Of a stretch of 64,000 bases of DNA, positions 51,846 to 61,259 are shown in pieces (within the stretch, counting starts at the first letter, position 1; each line of letters starts with the position of its first letter). The notes under the pieces are model-generated. The model saw only the letters and a list, made by a program, of their open reading frames with translations, was not told the DNA's origin and did no database searches. This DNA comes from CBDBIK01 sp965206145 (GTDB taxonomy: Bacteria > Pseudomonadota > Alphaproteobacteria > TMED109). The position numbers and the translations under genes were made by a program. Location: contig CBDBIK010000005.1 of NCBI GenBank assembly GCA_965206145.1, positions 372,001 to 436,000 of the forward strand, written 5' to 3'.

Positions 51846-52701
51846 ACTTGTTTTCCTGAAAGCGTTCGAGGTACTCGCTTGCAGAATACCCTTCGGTAAA
51901 TTCGGCATCGTCCAGCCGGTCCAGGACCACCTCTGGAATGTCGATGTACGCCAATGTGCCGTTGACAACCCGCATGACGGATCCATTGTTGTCGTAATGT
52001 AGCGTGCCGTGTACACGAACGCGTCGCCGCTGCCAAACATCGCTGGCGCGTATTTCAACCCCGATCTCATCCATCATTTCAGGACTGACGCGGCACCAAA
52101 TACGGTGACCCGTTGCAAGCTCTTCCAACAACAGGGCGGGCCTGTCGTAATCGGTTCCGATCTCAACAATTCTGCCCTCTAGAGAGCCGATTTCATGGTG
52201 GGAGGTTCGGGAGAAAAGGTAGCTGTGAAGAGATTCGGTAGGCTCAACAACGTTATTGAAATAGCGTTTTGCCGTTTCCTGTGTCACCTCGATTGCGTCA
52301 GCATCATCAGAAAAGGACACCCGAGTAACACCAAGGCCATTGGTGTTTCTGCGGAGAAGTTGGCGCGCTACAGACATTTTTTCGCGAGGAAACGTATCGT
52401 CGAAGTCCATGCCACGAGCGATACGCTCAAGGTTGCGCTCGACGATACTGACTCGTTCTTCAACGTTCGCATGTGCGCCAGCCCAGGTGCGGACGTCCAC
52501 AGGCTCGCCCTGACACATAAAGGGGCTGTTTGTAGAGGCCACCTCCAGTTTCCACACGACGTTCTTGTCTGCCTCATCGGTTAGCAGATTGAAGAAGTCG
52601 ATAGCCTGCTGGAACGCATCCTGAATGGTCAGGATGTCATGATGGTCCTCAGGCGGCTCAACTGTGAATGTAACTTTCCGGGCCACAACATTAACTTCCA
52701 C
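51838..52701 (-). CDS. Uncharacterised protein upstream of the PIN gene (possible antitoxin)
   Basis: A 287-residue intact soluble protein (EVNVVARKVTFTVEPPEDH onward, ending YLERFQENKFG). I see no named domain; it is rich in acidic residues, with a beta-rich second half (GRIVEIGTDYDRPALLLEEL, RRVRVHGTLHYDNNG). The start is GTG 52701, eight bases after the transposase stop. Its stop overlaps the PIN start, the usual spacing of antitoxin and toxin, but it is much longer than VapB antitoxins. Antitoxin is inference only. Confidence 0.6.
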   Translation of the reverse strand: MEVNVVARKVTFTVEPPEDHHDILTIQDAFQQAIDFFNLLTDEADKNVVWKLEVASTNSPFMCQGEPVDVRTWAGAHANVEERVSIVERNLERIARGMDFDDTFPREKMSVARQLLRRNTNGLGVTRVSFSDDADAIEVTQETAKRYFNNVVEPTESLHSYLFSRTSHHEIGSLEGRIVEIGTDYDRPALLLEELATGHRIWCRVSPEMMDEIGVEIRASDVWQRRRVRVHGTLHYDNNGSVMRVVNGTLAYIDIPEVVLDRLDDAEFTEGYSASEYLERFQENKFG

Positions 52702-52709
52702 AGGGTCTG

Positions 52710-53642
52710 CTAACCGACCGACGAGTCCCGGTACGTTAGCCTTTTGCCAACAATGCCTGCGATCAGTGCTTCCGCTCGCATTGTGTCATCAATATCGGTT
52801 GCAGCGCGCTGATTATATCGAAAATCAAACTCGGCAACATACCGGGGCAGGTGTTTCTTGGAAGCGTGCTGATATACGCCCTTCATGCCGCGCTTGAAGA
52901 TAGAATAGAGAAGAAGCCCTCAATCGTGTTCGTGTGAATCTCGCCGCGTCCGTACTCGCTTTGACCGTGGCGGACGAAATGGTGCTCTGCGAAGTCGCGG
53001 TCAAGATAGCGATACTAGCCCGCTTCGTCGGTCATGACCGTCGCCTCGCGGTCGATTTGCTCTTTCAGGATCGGCACCAGTGTTTTCGCTTTCAGGTCGT
53101 CCACAACCATGCTCCGAGCGCGGCCACCGCGTTCCACCAGCGTCAGCACCTTGTGCTTGTGCGCATAGCCCCGGCCCTTCTTCTGGCCGCGCGGCTTCTT
53201 CTCTACTGTCGTGACCGATGAACGTCTCATCGACTTCGACAATGCCGGACATCGGGTCCAGTTCGCCACCGCGCATTGCTTCGCGCAGACGATGGGACAT
53301 GAACCATGCCGTCTTGACGGTCACATCGAGCGTCCGGGCAAGCTGGTTGCTGCTGATACCCTTCTTGCTGGACGTCATCAGGAACGCCGCCTGAAACCAT
53401 TTGTGTAGCGGAATCTTGGAACCCTCGAAGATCGTCCCGACCGTCGCGGTGAACTGCTTCCGGCAATGGCCGCACTTGCGCAGACCATGGCGTACCCGCT
53501 TCTCGGGGTTTGGCTTGATCCGATAAATCTTCTCAGCGCCACCGCAATGCGGGCACACGGCACCATTCGGCCACACGATGCTTTCCAGCTTTGCGAAGGC
53601 CGCTGCGTCGTCGTGATAGTGCGCCTGACTAAGAATACTCAT
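52710..53642 (-). pseudogene. IS1595-family transposase, multiply disrupted
   Basis: The start ATG 53642 opens a transposase with a zinc ribbon (CPHCGGAEK, CGHCRKQF), KGISSNQLARTLDVTVKTAW and VEVDETFIG. A frameshift near 53200-53215 moves the frame (EKKPRGQKKGRGYAHKHK). An in-frame TAG follows at 53015-53017 just after TVMTDEAG, and the last catalytic part (IHTNTIEGFFSI) is shifted again near 52895-52910 before the stop at 52710-52712. At least three lesions show it is dead. It is not the same subtype as the transposase at 3590-4488. Confidence 0.9.
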
Positions 53643-53707
53643 CACAATTCCCCTAACCAGATGATTCTAATATAGGAATCCCGATTTGGGTTTGCAAGGT
53701 ATAATAA

Positions 53708-53723
53708 CGCTTTTAAAAAAGCG
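53708..53723 (+). repeat. Direct repeat at right end of the second element
   Basis: CGCTTTTAAAAAAGCG, identical to 51115-51130. Confidence 0.75.
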
Positions 53724-53736
53724 CCGGAGCCGCACA

Positions 53737-54837
53737 TCAAGCAGGTACAGGCTGCCCTAGAAACCGCGCAACTTCAGCCGCGGCCTGCTGATTCTCTTTT
53801 TCGAGGCCGACTGTGAACCGGAGACTGCAAGGAAGGTCGTACTCGGCGACCCGGCGGGGAAGTATCCCTTTCCCCATGAGATGTTCGTACGCGGCGGCGG
53901 CCGTGTGCGGTCCTTCTTCCGGGAATGTCGCGAGTACAAAATTGGCAACGCCGGGACGGATCTCAAGGCCCAGATTGGAGAGTGCCTGCTCCAACCAAGG
54001 GCGCCAGCGGGCGTTGTGGGCACGCGCTTGTCCCACAAAACTTGGATTTTCAAGCGAGGCAAGACCGGCAGCCTGGGCACACACATCGACATTGAACGGC
54101 CCCCGGATGCGATTGAGTGCATCGGTCACGGCCGGCGGACAGTACGCCCACCCGAGGCGAAGTCCCGCCAATCCGTAGATCTTCGAAAAGGTTCGTGTCA
54201 TGACGACGTTTTCCCCGTCGTCGACCATCGCACGCCCATCCTCGTAATCGGCCATGGCGACGTACTCCGCATAGGCGGAATCGATCACAAGCAAGCACGA
54301 TTCGGGGAGCCCGCGACGCAACCGACGAAGATCCTCGCTTCTGAGTACGGTTCCCGTGGGATTGTTAGGGTTGGCGACAAAACACACGCGTGTCCGTTCG
54401 GTGGCGTGCTCAATCATCGCATCGACATTGACCGTGAGATCGGTCTCGGGTGCCCTGACCGGCACAGCTCCCGCCGTCCTGGCTGCGATGGAGTACACAA
54501 GAAAGCCATGCTGAGCATACAGAACCTCGTCGCCGGATTCTGCGTAGGCAATGGCAAGTAGAGTGAGAAGTTCGTCGGAGCCGTTGCCGCAAACGATGCG
54601 CGCAGGGTCAATCCCGTGAGCAGCGCCAAGGGCTTCCCGCAGGGCGGCCGACGAGGGTTCAGGATACCGGGAAACTCCCTCAGCAACTGCTCGGATCGCC
54701 TCGACGACGGCGGGATTCGTGCCGAGCGGAGTTTCGTTGGACGACATTTTAATCACGCGGCCGGATTTCCCGTTGCCTGCGCGGCCAGGTACGTACGGAG
54801 AAATTTCCATCACCGAAGAACGAGGGCGAGGGGGCAT
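53737..54837 (-). CDS. hisC: Histidinol-phosphate aminotransferase
   Basis: A 366-residue PLP aminotransferase of histidine synthesis. NPNNPTGTVLRSEDLRRL, the PLP lysine in TRTFSKIYGLAGLRLGWAY, and RFTVGLEKENQ with the phosphate-binding Arg are all present. HisC-type enzymes also transaminate imidazole acetol phosphate or aromatic acids; no other his gene is near. It overlaps a CaiB-type operon: the preceding gene's stop is 3 bases away. Confidence 0.92.
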   Translation of the reverse strand: MPPRPRSSVMEISPYVPGRAGNGKSGRVIKMSSNETPLGTNPAVVEAIRAVAEGVSRYPEPSSAALREALGAAHGIDPARIVCGNGSDELLTLLAIAYAESGDEVLYAQHGFLVYSIAARTAGAVPVRAPETDLTVNVDAMIEHATERTRVCFVANPNNPTGTVLRSEDLRRLRRGLPESCLLVIDSAYAEYVAMADYEDGRAMVDDGENVVMTRTFSKIYGLAGLRLGWAYCPPAVTDALNRIRGPFNVDVCAQAAGLASLENPSFVGQARAHNARWRPWLEQALSNLGLEIRPGVANFVLATFPEEGPHTAAAAYEHLMGKGILPRRVAEYDLPCSLRFTVGLEKENQQAAAEVARFLGQPVPA

Positions 54838-54840
54838 GAT

Positions 54841-55218
54841 TTAGTCCTTCGGGAGTGCGCGTTTGGCGAGACACCGAGCGGTGTCGACGGCAATCAGGAG
54901 AGAGAGAGTACCGAACCCGTGTACGACAACAGTGGCTCCTTCAGCACCTTCGTGGCTAACGTCCTCGGCTTCGACGTTTTCAGGATGGAGCCAGACGACA
55001 GGGACACCCGCTCCGCGCATGGCCCCGGCCAAGGTTTCGCCGGAAACCTGCATTCCATCGGGCGCGACGATGACAGCGTCCGCTTTGGCGGAGGCACCTT
55101 CCAGACTCTGAAGCACGCAATCTCCTACCATTTCAATTTCCGTGACCTCGGTGTCATTCGTCGAAACCAAGGAGGCGGGTCGAGAGCCGCCGCCGTGCAG
55201 AAACAAGATCCGGATCAT
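54841..55218 (-). CDS. Hypothetical protein between a CoA-transferase and hisC
   Basis: A 125-residue unrecognised protein. It begins MIRILFLHGGGSRPASLV, with strand-turn-Gly residues like an alpha/beta hydrolase or a Rossmann fold, and contains DAVIVAPDGMQVSGETLAGAM and VVVHGFGTLSLLIAVDTA. Its ATG overlaps the CoA-transferase stop (ATGA) and its stop is three bases from hisC, so it is translated with both. Confidence 0.65.
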   Translation of the reverse strand: MIRILFLHGGGSRPASLVSTNDTEVTEIEMVGDCVLQSLEGASAKADAVIVAPDGMQVSGETLAGAMRGAGVPVVWLHPENVEAEDVSHEGAEGATVVVHGFGTLSLLIAVDTARCLAKRALPKD

Positions 55219-56348
55219 GCCGCCACCTGTTCCTCAAGTAACGCGTTGTCTTCCCCCAACTCTGGCGTGCGCAACGGACTCTTCCCCCTGCCCTCCAGGA
55301 CCGCAGGGGCAAGTGGAGCGGGAACGGCCGGTATGGGAGCACCTGCACCGAGCGCAATGCGAGCATCGAACACGCCGCGCGCGGCAAACTGAGGATCCTC
55401 GACAGCCTCGGCCAAGGTCGGGATCAACGAACAACACAGGTTCTTTGCACCCTCGAGACGCTCGCGCCAATACGAGGAGGGGTGCACAGCGACTGCAACG
55501 CGCACTTTCTCCATGACACCCCGAGGATCTCCCGCGTCATCACGGGATTCAGGCGGAAGTTCGATGAAGTCACAAAAATTGACCCAGAACCGGTCTTCGA
55601 GTGCTCCCACCGCCAACGCACCTCCGTCAGAGGTGGCATAGATGCCATAACGAGGGCTCCCGCCGACAAGCGGCATTTCGTTCGTTCCCGGTGCCTTGCC
55701 GTCCGCCCACATGACCGAAAGTGCCTGCCACAGGAAAGGGAACGTCTGCTCGGTCATAGCAATATCAAGGAATGCTCCCTCGCCCTTGGCGCGGGCGCGG
55801 AAAAGACCCATCAGGATGTTGATGACCGCGGGATAACTCCCCGCCCCGATGTCAGCGATCTGGACGTGAGGCATCAGTGGCAGCCCCCCGGGATCCGCGG
55901 TCAAAGAAAGCATGCCGGTCTCGGCCACGTAATTGAGATCGTGACCGGCCACGTCGATTTTGGGACCCGAGTGTCCATAACCGGTGATCGAGCAGTAAAC
56001 GATGCGCGGGTTGAGTGCGCGAATCGTCTCGTACCCAAGCCCCAGACGGTCCATCACGCCAGGACGGAACTGCTCGATCAGAACGTCGGCAGAAGCGACG
56101 AGTGTTCTGACCTGCTCCGCAGAGCCCGTTTCCTTGAGATCAATCTCGATACTTCGCTTGCCGCGGTTAAGCATGGCGAAGGGAACACTCACCCCGTCCC
56201 GGAACGGAGGCGATGCACGCATAGGATCTCCGCCCGGACGCTCGATCTTCACGACCTCGGCCCCCGCCTCGGCGAGCGTGAGCGTCGCCCATGGTCCGGG
56301 CAAAAGCGTCGTAAAATCAATGACGCGCACACCCTGGAGAAAAGACAC
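55215..56348 (-). CDS. CaiB/BaiF CoA-transferase family protein
   Basis: A 377-residue class III CoA-transferase moving CoA between organic acids. GVRVIDFTTLLPGPWATLTLAEAGAEVVKIERPGGDPMR is the opening pattern. The active-site Asp is in GHDLNYVAETGML. The substrate is unknown. First gene of a three-gene operon with the 125-residue protein and hisC. Confidence 0.9.
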   Translation of the reverse strand: MSFLQGVRVIDFTTLLPGPWATLTLAEAGAEVVKIERPGGDPMRASPPFRDGVSVPFAMLNRGKRSIEIDLKETGSAEQVRTLVASADVLIEQFRPGVMDRLGLGYETIRALNPRIVYCSITGYGHSGPKIDVAGHDLNYVAETGMLSLTADPGGLPLMPHVQIADIGAGSYPAVINILMGLFRARAKGEGAFLDIAMTEQTFPFLWQALSVMWADGKAPGTNEMPLVGGSPRYGIYATSDGGALAVGALEDRFWVNFCDFIELPPESRDDAGDPRGVMEKVRVAVAVHPSSYWRERLEGAKNLCCSLIPTLAEAVEDPQFAARGVFDARIALGAGAPIPAVPAPLAPAVLEGRGKSPLRTPELGEDNALLEEQVAA

Positions 56349-56453
56349 GTGGAGAAACTCTCAGAAGAATGCGCAGGCCGCGGGAAGATCGCCGCCGATC
56401 CTACATGAGGCTGATAACGTGCGAGCCCCGGAAGCGTTCCCCAGAGCCTGAAA

Positions 56454-57371
56454 TCAGCTCCTTTTCCTTTTTTTTGCGGCGATGGCAAGCGGGTGCGAGG
56501 CGAGAGCGCGCCGCGCCGCGCCGTCAACGAGGTGCGTGTAGATCTGCACCGTCGAAATATCTTCATGCCCCAGTAGCCTCTGCAGGCTCCTGAGGTCGGC
56601 ACCGTGGGCCAGCATGTGGCTGGCAAACGCATGCCGTAGCACGTGAGGCGACACCCGCGATGGAGCAATCCCTGCGAGCGAAGCTTTCTCCTTCAGAAGC
56701 TGGGCAAGACGTTGGCGCGTGAGGTGACTCTTACCCGACGGAAACAGCCAGGGCGATTTTCCATCAGGTCCGCAGAAACCGCCGCGCACGACGAGCCACT
56801 CATCAACCGCTTCGCTCGCGGGCTCTCCCAGCGGCACGCGGCGCTCCTTGTTGCCTTTGCCACGTACGATGAGGGACCGCCGGTCCGGAGCAAGTGCAGA
56901 CAGCGGAAGCGAGACAAGTTCGGACGCCCTGAGACCGCTTCCGTAGAGAATTTCGATCAATGCACGGAGCCGGAGCCCTTTCGGCGTCGCGTCGTCAGCA
57001 GCTTCCTGGAGAAAGCGATCCATTTCCTCCTCGTCGAGTACGCCGGGAAGATTGTGTTCTTTTTTCGGGGAGGCCAGACCCTCGGCAGGGTCATCTAGAC
57101 GATAATCCTCCACGACGAGGAACCGGTAGAACTCACGGATCGAGGCGAGGTGCCTTGCCTGGGTCCTCTTCGCAAACCCCCGTTCTGCCAAATCCGCCAA
57201 ATGTGCGCGCAGATCTTCGAGAGCCGCATCCCCGGGAGTCTTGCCCCGCTTGACGAGAACCTTCTCAAGCGTGCGCAGATCACGCCCGTAGGCCTCCTGC
57301 GTGCTGATCGCCGCTTGCCTTTCGACGGCAAGCATGTCGATGAAGAGCGCGATCAGATCGCCTCCCGCCAT
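56454..57371 (-). CDS. xerD: Tyrosine recombinase XerD
   Basis: A 305-residue site-specific recombinase that resolves chromosome dimers at dif. The N-terminal SAM-like domain (residues 5-90) precedes the catalytic set: LRASELVSL, KGNKERRVPLG, HVLRHAFASHMLAHGADLRSLQRLLGHEDISTVQIYTHL (Arg, Lys, His-x-x-Arg, His, Tyr). No attachment site is nearby and it looks like the housekeeping copy. It lies behind the secreted protein on the same strand. Confidence 0.93.
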   Translation of the reverse strand: MAGGDLIALFIDMLAVERQAAISTQEAYGRDLRTLEKVLVKRGKTPGDAALEDLRAHLADLAERGFAKRTQARHLASIREFYRFLVVEDYRLDDPAEGLASPKKEHNLPGVLDEEEMDRFLQEAADDATPKGLRLRALIEILYGSGLRASELVSLPLSALAPDRRSLIVRGKGNKERRVPLGEPASEAVDEWLVVRGGFCGPDGKSPWLFPSGKSHLTRQRLAQLLKEKASLAGIAPSRVSPHVLRHAFASHMLAHGADLRSLQRLLGHEDISTVQIYTHLVDGAARRALASHPLAIAAKKRKRS

Positions 57372-57376
57372 CGACG

Positions 57377-59212
57377 CTAGATCGCCGCCTCGAGGGCAAG
57401 TGCGAGGGCGTCTTCTTCAAGTCCGATCGCCCGCAGGCTCCGGATGGCAGCATTGAGCACGAGTGGGCCGGCTTCCTTCGGTCCTTCCGAACCAAGAATG
57501 ACAAGCACGAAAAGCACCGTTTCGGCAACCCGCCCGGAAGCCACCGCATCCCGAAGCTGGTAACGAACAGCCGCGCTCGGGATTTCTTCGCGCGTCCTGA
57601 GAGATCCGTCATCAAGGAGCCCCACCCAGGAATCGACGGGAACGGGAATGCCCACGCCTTCGAGCACCACGAGAAGACGGGAAAGGTTCCGGACATGCTC
57701 CTGCTCGGAGCCCGCCCTAGGGAGGGCCGCGCGCACATCGCCATCAGGGAACACCGAGTAGGGCTCCGGAATCGGTCGGCCAGCAAGCGCGAGAACGGGG
57801 AAGAGTTCGTACAGGCTACCTGACGATTCGAAATCGAGGTTGGGCGATGCCGCAAGCTGCGCAATCCACGCCTCTGCTTCCTCGTAACGACCTGCTGCCA
57901 GCAATGCCTGCGCCGCAGCGACCGAAAACCAAGCAAGGTCGGCCCGGGGTGGGATGCTGACGGTAAGTGCCTCCGTTGCACCGGCGAGAGCGGACAGCCC
58001 CGGTGTCTTTTTCCCGCTATCCCATAGCAAACGTAGGAACCGCGCCCTGTCTACCACCGTGGTGGCGGTCGAGGCCGCCTGGAAGAGGTACGCTCGCGCC
58101 TGGACCGGCGGGAAGGTGCGTGTCACGTCACCAACTCCCCGGACACGGGTCTCGTCAATTTCAGTCTCCGAATACAGACGGGCGAGGGTCGCAGGTGAAA
58201 GCACGCCTGCCGCCACGACCCGCTCTGCGGCAGGCAAACGAAAGTCGTCTCTTCCTTGTCCCCACTCCGCAGTCATACGGAGATCGGAAAGATCAGTTCC
58301 CCCGGCGGCACCGCCACCAGCGACGAGGAATGCGCCCGACAGGAGCTCACCTGTATCGGCGGGAACCCGGAACGGAGCACCCCCGGCAGCCGCAAAGGCA
58401 GCGGGAAGGAACGGATCGCTTTCCGGTAACTCCGCTTCCAGGAGCTGCAGTGTGAGTTGTGCCGGTCCCGTTTCACTGCGCAGAAGCTGGCAGACGGCAA
58501 GCAGTTTCCGAAGATCAATGTCGTCCGATTCGCCAAGTCGGCGCGACACCTCTCCGCAAACCCCCTCCACATCTCCTGCGGCAAGGCGGGCACTCAGCAT
58601 CCGCATCTCGAAATCTTCGTCGCGCAGCTCCTCGGGAATGGCCGCAGCCAGAAGAGCGATGTCCTCACCGGCGGCGATGCTGGCAAGAGCCTTGAGGCGG
58701 ATATCAAGGAAAGTTCCTCCCTCCCAATCCTCCGCCTGGATGGGAGTGCCGTCGGGAGCGAGTGCTGACAGCCCCGATTCCTCACGCGGGACGGGCGTCG
58801 TCGCACGACTGAGAAGCAGCCGCCGCGTGAGATCGCGCATTACGGGAGTCGTAGAAACCGGAATCGATTGGAGAAGCCGGGCAGCTAAGGTCGCATCAGT
58901 GCCTTCCCACATCGTCTGGCCGAACCCTCCGTCCTCACGCCCGAGTACACCGACCCAGCTCGGGCGGGCATCGGGAAGATCAGCGATGTCGACCGGTCCC
59001 CCAGGAATTTGGAACGCCGGCGGGATTGTCTTTTCTGTCTCGGCTGCATTTTCGGGAGCCGCCATCCCTGGCTCGGTGACAATCGGCGGGACAAGCGGTA
59101 CTGGACCCGCCTCGGGGTCCGCGTTCTGCGCAAAACTAGGGCGGATGAGAGTTATGGTGAGCGCAAGAAGAAGTACCCAGCGCTTGTGCCAGGAATCAGA
59201 AAAAACGGTCAT
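57377..59212 (-). CDS. Conserved secreted protein, unknown function
   Basis: A 611-residue exported protein: signal peptide (RWVLLLALTITLIRPSFAQ), a proline- and glutamate-rich linker (residues 32-75), then a long alpha-helical region without catalytic motifs. The helical part is rich in short Ala/Leu helices resembling TPR-type solenoids (for example AALLAAGRYEEAEAWIAQLA). Alphaproteobacteria often keep such a gene beside xerD and aroK; that neighbourhood is what I rely on. A scaffold role in the periplasm is possible but unproven. Confidence 0.8.
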   Translation of the reverse strand: MTVFSDSWHKRWVLLLALTITLIRPSFAQNADPEAGPVPLVPPIVTEPGMAAPENAAETEKTIPPAFQIPGGPVDIADLPDARPSWVGVLGREDGGFGQTMWEGTDATLAARLLQSIPVSTTPVMRDLTRRLLLSRATTPVPREESGLSALAPDGTPIQAEDWEGGTFLDIRLKALASIAAGEDIALLAAAIPEELRDEDFEMRMLSARLAAGDVEGVCGEVSRRLGESDDIDLRKLLAVCQLLRSETGPAQLTLQLLEAELPESDPFLPAAFAAAGGAPFRVPADTGELLSGAFLVAGGGAAGGTDLSDLRMTAEWGQGRDDFRLPAAERVVAAGVLSPATLARLYSETEIDETRVRGVGDVTRTFPPVQARAYLFQAASTATTVVDRARFLRLLWDSGKKTPGLSALAGATEALTVSIPPRADLAWFSVAAAQALLAAGRYEEAEAWIAQLAASPNLDFESSGSLYELFPVLALAGRPIPEPYSVFPDGDVRAALPRAGSEQEHVRNLSRLLVVLEGVGIPVPVDSWVGLLDDGSLRTREEIPSAAVRYQLRDAVASGRVAETVLFVLVILGSEGPKEAGPLVLNAAIRSLRAIGLEEDALALALEAAI

Positions 59213-59333
59213 TGGGTATCCGCTCCTCCATCTCGATCTGCGGCGGGCCGATGTCCGAGGAAAGAAGGAAGGTTGTCCCGATTGCGAAAGTCCCCAGCAC
59301 TAGAACAAAAGTCAGAAAAATCACGATACGCAT
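59196..59333 (-). CDS. Small single-span membrane protein
   Basis: 45 residues, not obvious by length: MRIVIFLTFVLVLGTFAIG at the start, a hydrophobic segment to about residue 24, then an acidic tail ending PNDRFF. Its last codons overlap the start of the 611-residue secreted protein by 17 bases, implying coupled translation. A tiny membrane protein with a VIPDDRF-like ending is found at this place in alphaproteobacteria from memory. Function unknown. Confidence 0.7.
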   Translation of the reverse strand: MRIVIFLTFVLVLGTFAIGTTFLLSSDIGPPQIEMEERIPNDRFF

Positions 59334-59508
59334 TCAAGCACCCCGCGCCGCGGCCGGACGAGCCGGGACGTGCACAAACAGGAACGTTCCAATCTAAGTT
59401 CTCCGCCACGTCAGTTCAAACTCTACGATGCCATCAGCAAGTGCCCGGGGTGCTTTCCCCTCGCGCGCAAGCACCTGCCCCCGGAGCATGCACGAAAGGA
59501 ACGCGTAG

Positions 59509-60111
59509 GTGGTTAGCGAAAAACGTGAGAGCGACGAGGCCACAGAACTTGTCCGGCAGGTCCTCGCAACACTCAGCGGGCGGCATCTTGCACTTGTCGG
59601 GCTGATGGGCTCAGGAAAAACTACCATCGGCAAGGGGCTGGCCGAAGAGCTTGGACTTCCCTTCCACGACAGCGATTCCCTGATCGAACAAGCCTCGGGG
59701 CGCTCGGTAAGCAAAATCTTCGCAGATGACGGGGAGAAGGCGTTTCGTATCATGGAAGCAGACACCCTCCACGGTGTCCTCGCCGGACCCACCGCGGTCA
59801 TTGCAACCGGAGGAGGGGCGTTCCTGCAACTGAACCTCCGGCGAGCGATCAGGAAAAGCGCACTGTCGGTGTGGCTCAGGGCGGAACTCAACCTGTTGGA
59901 CAAACGAACGCGACGGCGCACCACAAGACCGCTTCTCAACGTGGACAATCCAAAGCTTGTCCTGGCCCGGTTCATCAAGGAACGCCACTCATTTTACAGC
60001 CAGGCAAACATCGTGGTTGATTCAGAAGACATCTCGAAAACCGGGATGACCCGGCGAGTGATGGAGGCGGTAGCGCACGGACAGTCCCGTGCGAAGGGGA
60101 ACGCCCAATGA
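59509..60111 (+). CDS. aroK: Shikimate kinase
   Basis: A 200-residue kinase of the shikimate pathway. Walker A is LVGLMGSGKTTIGKGLAE; the shikimate site DSDSLIEQASGRSVSKIFADDGEKAFR and GGGAFL are present, as is the lid RTTRPLL. The start is GTG 59509; AAAGGAA lies upstream. The stop overlaps the aroB ATG (ATGA). Confidence 0.95.
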   Translation: MVSEKRESDEATELVRQVLATLSGRHLALVGLMGSGKTTIGKGLAEELGLPFHDSDSLIEQASGRSVSKIFADDGEKAFRIMEADTLHGVLAGPTAVIATGGGAFLQLNLRRAIRKSALSVWLRAELNLLDKRTRRRTTRPLLNVDNPKLVLARFIKERHSFYSQANIVVDSEDISKTGMTRRVMEAVAHGQSRAKGNAQ

Positions 60112-61259
60112 CGCACGCACCCCTGACGGAAGTCGCCGTGGATCTCGGGACGCGCTCCTACAGGATCCTCGTTGGCGCGGAGGCGATGAAAGAGGCAGGG
60201 GCACTCCATGTGGATCTCGGGCTGGGATTTGCCTTCATCGTCACTGATGCAAAGGTGGACGCTCTCCATGGAGAAACGCTTAGATCCGCGCTCGTTGATG
60301 CGGGCGTGCGATGCCAGACGTTCAAAGTACCGGAAGGCGAAAACAGCAAGACCTTTTCCTCTTTCGAGCATCTTTCCGAACGCCTGATCGAAGCGGGCTT
60401 GACGAGGGATGCAGTGATCTACGCCCTCGGCGGAGGGGCTGTGGGTGACCTAGCGGGGTTCGTAGCCGCAACCGCGCTTCGGGGGGTAGATTTTGTACAG
60501 ATCCCAACGACGCTACTCGCCCAGGTGGACAGCTCCGTGGGCGGCAAGACCGGAATCAATACCACCCGTGGAAAGAATCTTGTCGGAGTCTTTCATCAAC
60601 CGCGCTTCGTGCTCGCCGACACGAATGTGCTGGCGTCCTTACCCGAACGCGAACTCCGTTCCGGGTACGCAGAAGTGGTCAAGTACGCATTGCTGGGAAA
60701 TGCGACGCTCTTCGACTGGCTGGAGACGAACGGCGAAGCCCTGTTGGCTGGTGACGAGAACCTGCGCAGTGAGGCGATTCGACAGTGCTGTGAGATGAAG
60801 GCGCGAATCGTCGTCAGGGATGAAAAAGAACAAGGTGAGCGAGCCCTGCTCAATCTCGGTCACACTTTCGGCCACGCTCTTGAGGTCGAGAAAGGCTTTG
60901 ACGGATCACTCCTCCATGGCGAAGCCGTGGCGGCGGGGCTTGTTATGGCATTTCAATTATCGGCCCGGCTTGGGTTCATCAGCAACGGTGAGGTGGACCG
61001 CATCGTCGCGCATCTCCAGGCGGTGGGCCTTCCCCCCTCGTCGCAGGCAGCACTCGGGCGGGCGTGGAAGGCGGAAACGGCCATTGCCCACATACGTTCG
61101 GATAAAAAAATGCGGGGGGACAGACGCATCGCATTCATACTCGTCCGAGGAATTGGAGAGGCTTTTCTCTCTGACCAGGTGACTGCACAGGAATTGGAGG
61201 ACTTCCTTATTGATGAGGGTAAGGGCCTTGAGGGTGCATCCGGGAGGCGAGGCCATTGA
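60108..61259 (+). CDS. aroB: 3-dehydroquinate synthase
   Basis: A 383-residue NAD- and metal-dependent enzyme. It has VPEGENSKTFSSFEHLSERLIEAG, ALGGGAVGDLAGFVAATALRGVDFVQIPTTLLAQVDSSVGGKTGIN and metal ligands in LLNLGHTFGHALE and LHGEAV. It is coupled to aroK before and to the corC-like gene after (TTGA). Confidence 0.95.
   Translation: MTHAPLTEVAVDLGTRSYRILVGAEAMKEAGALHVDLGLGFAFIVTDAKVDALHGETLRSALVDAGVRCQTFKVPEGENSKTFSSFEHLSERLIEAGLTRDAVIYALGGGAVGDLAGFVAATALRGVDFVQIPTTLLAQVDSSVGGKTGINTTRGKNLVGVFHQPRFVLADTNVLASLPERELRSGYAEVVKYALLGNATLFDWLETNGEALLAGDENLRSEAIRQCCEMKARIVVRDEKEQGERALLNLGHTFGHALEVEKGFDGSLLHGEAVAAGLVMAFQLSARLGFISNGEVDRIVAHLQAVGLPPSSQAALGRAWKAETAIAHIRSDKKMRGDRRIAFILVRGIGEAFLSDQVTAQELEDFLIDEGKGLEGASGRRGH

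Larger units (their letters stand above)
51127..53711 (-). mobile_element. Second IS1595-type element with PIN-toxin cargo, decayed
   Basis: The 2.6-kb region between GST and hisC is bounded by 16-bp direct repeats CGCTTTTAAAAAAGCG (51115-51130 and 53708-53723). These read as an 8-bp target duplication TTTAAAAA flanked by 13-bp inverted ends AGCG(C/T)TATTATAC. Inside, all leftward, are a broken IS1595-family transposase, an uncharacterised 287-residue gene, a PIN-domain gene and a 48-residue gene. As in the first element, passenger genes follow the transposase. The boundaries are less certain than for the first element because the direct repeat is itself nearly palindromic. Confidence 0.75.

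Noticed and set aside
55482..56408. 308-codon plus-strand frame over the CoA-transferase
   Set aside because: Antisense shadow; the minus-strand gene has the family's opening motif and active-site Asp.
57954..59303. 449-codon open frame antisense to the secreted protein
   Set aside because: It is serine- and arginine-rich low-complexity shadow; the minus-strand frame has a signal peptide and sensible composition.
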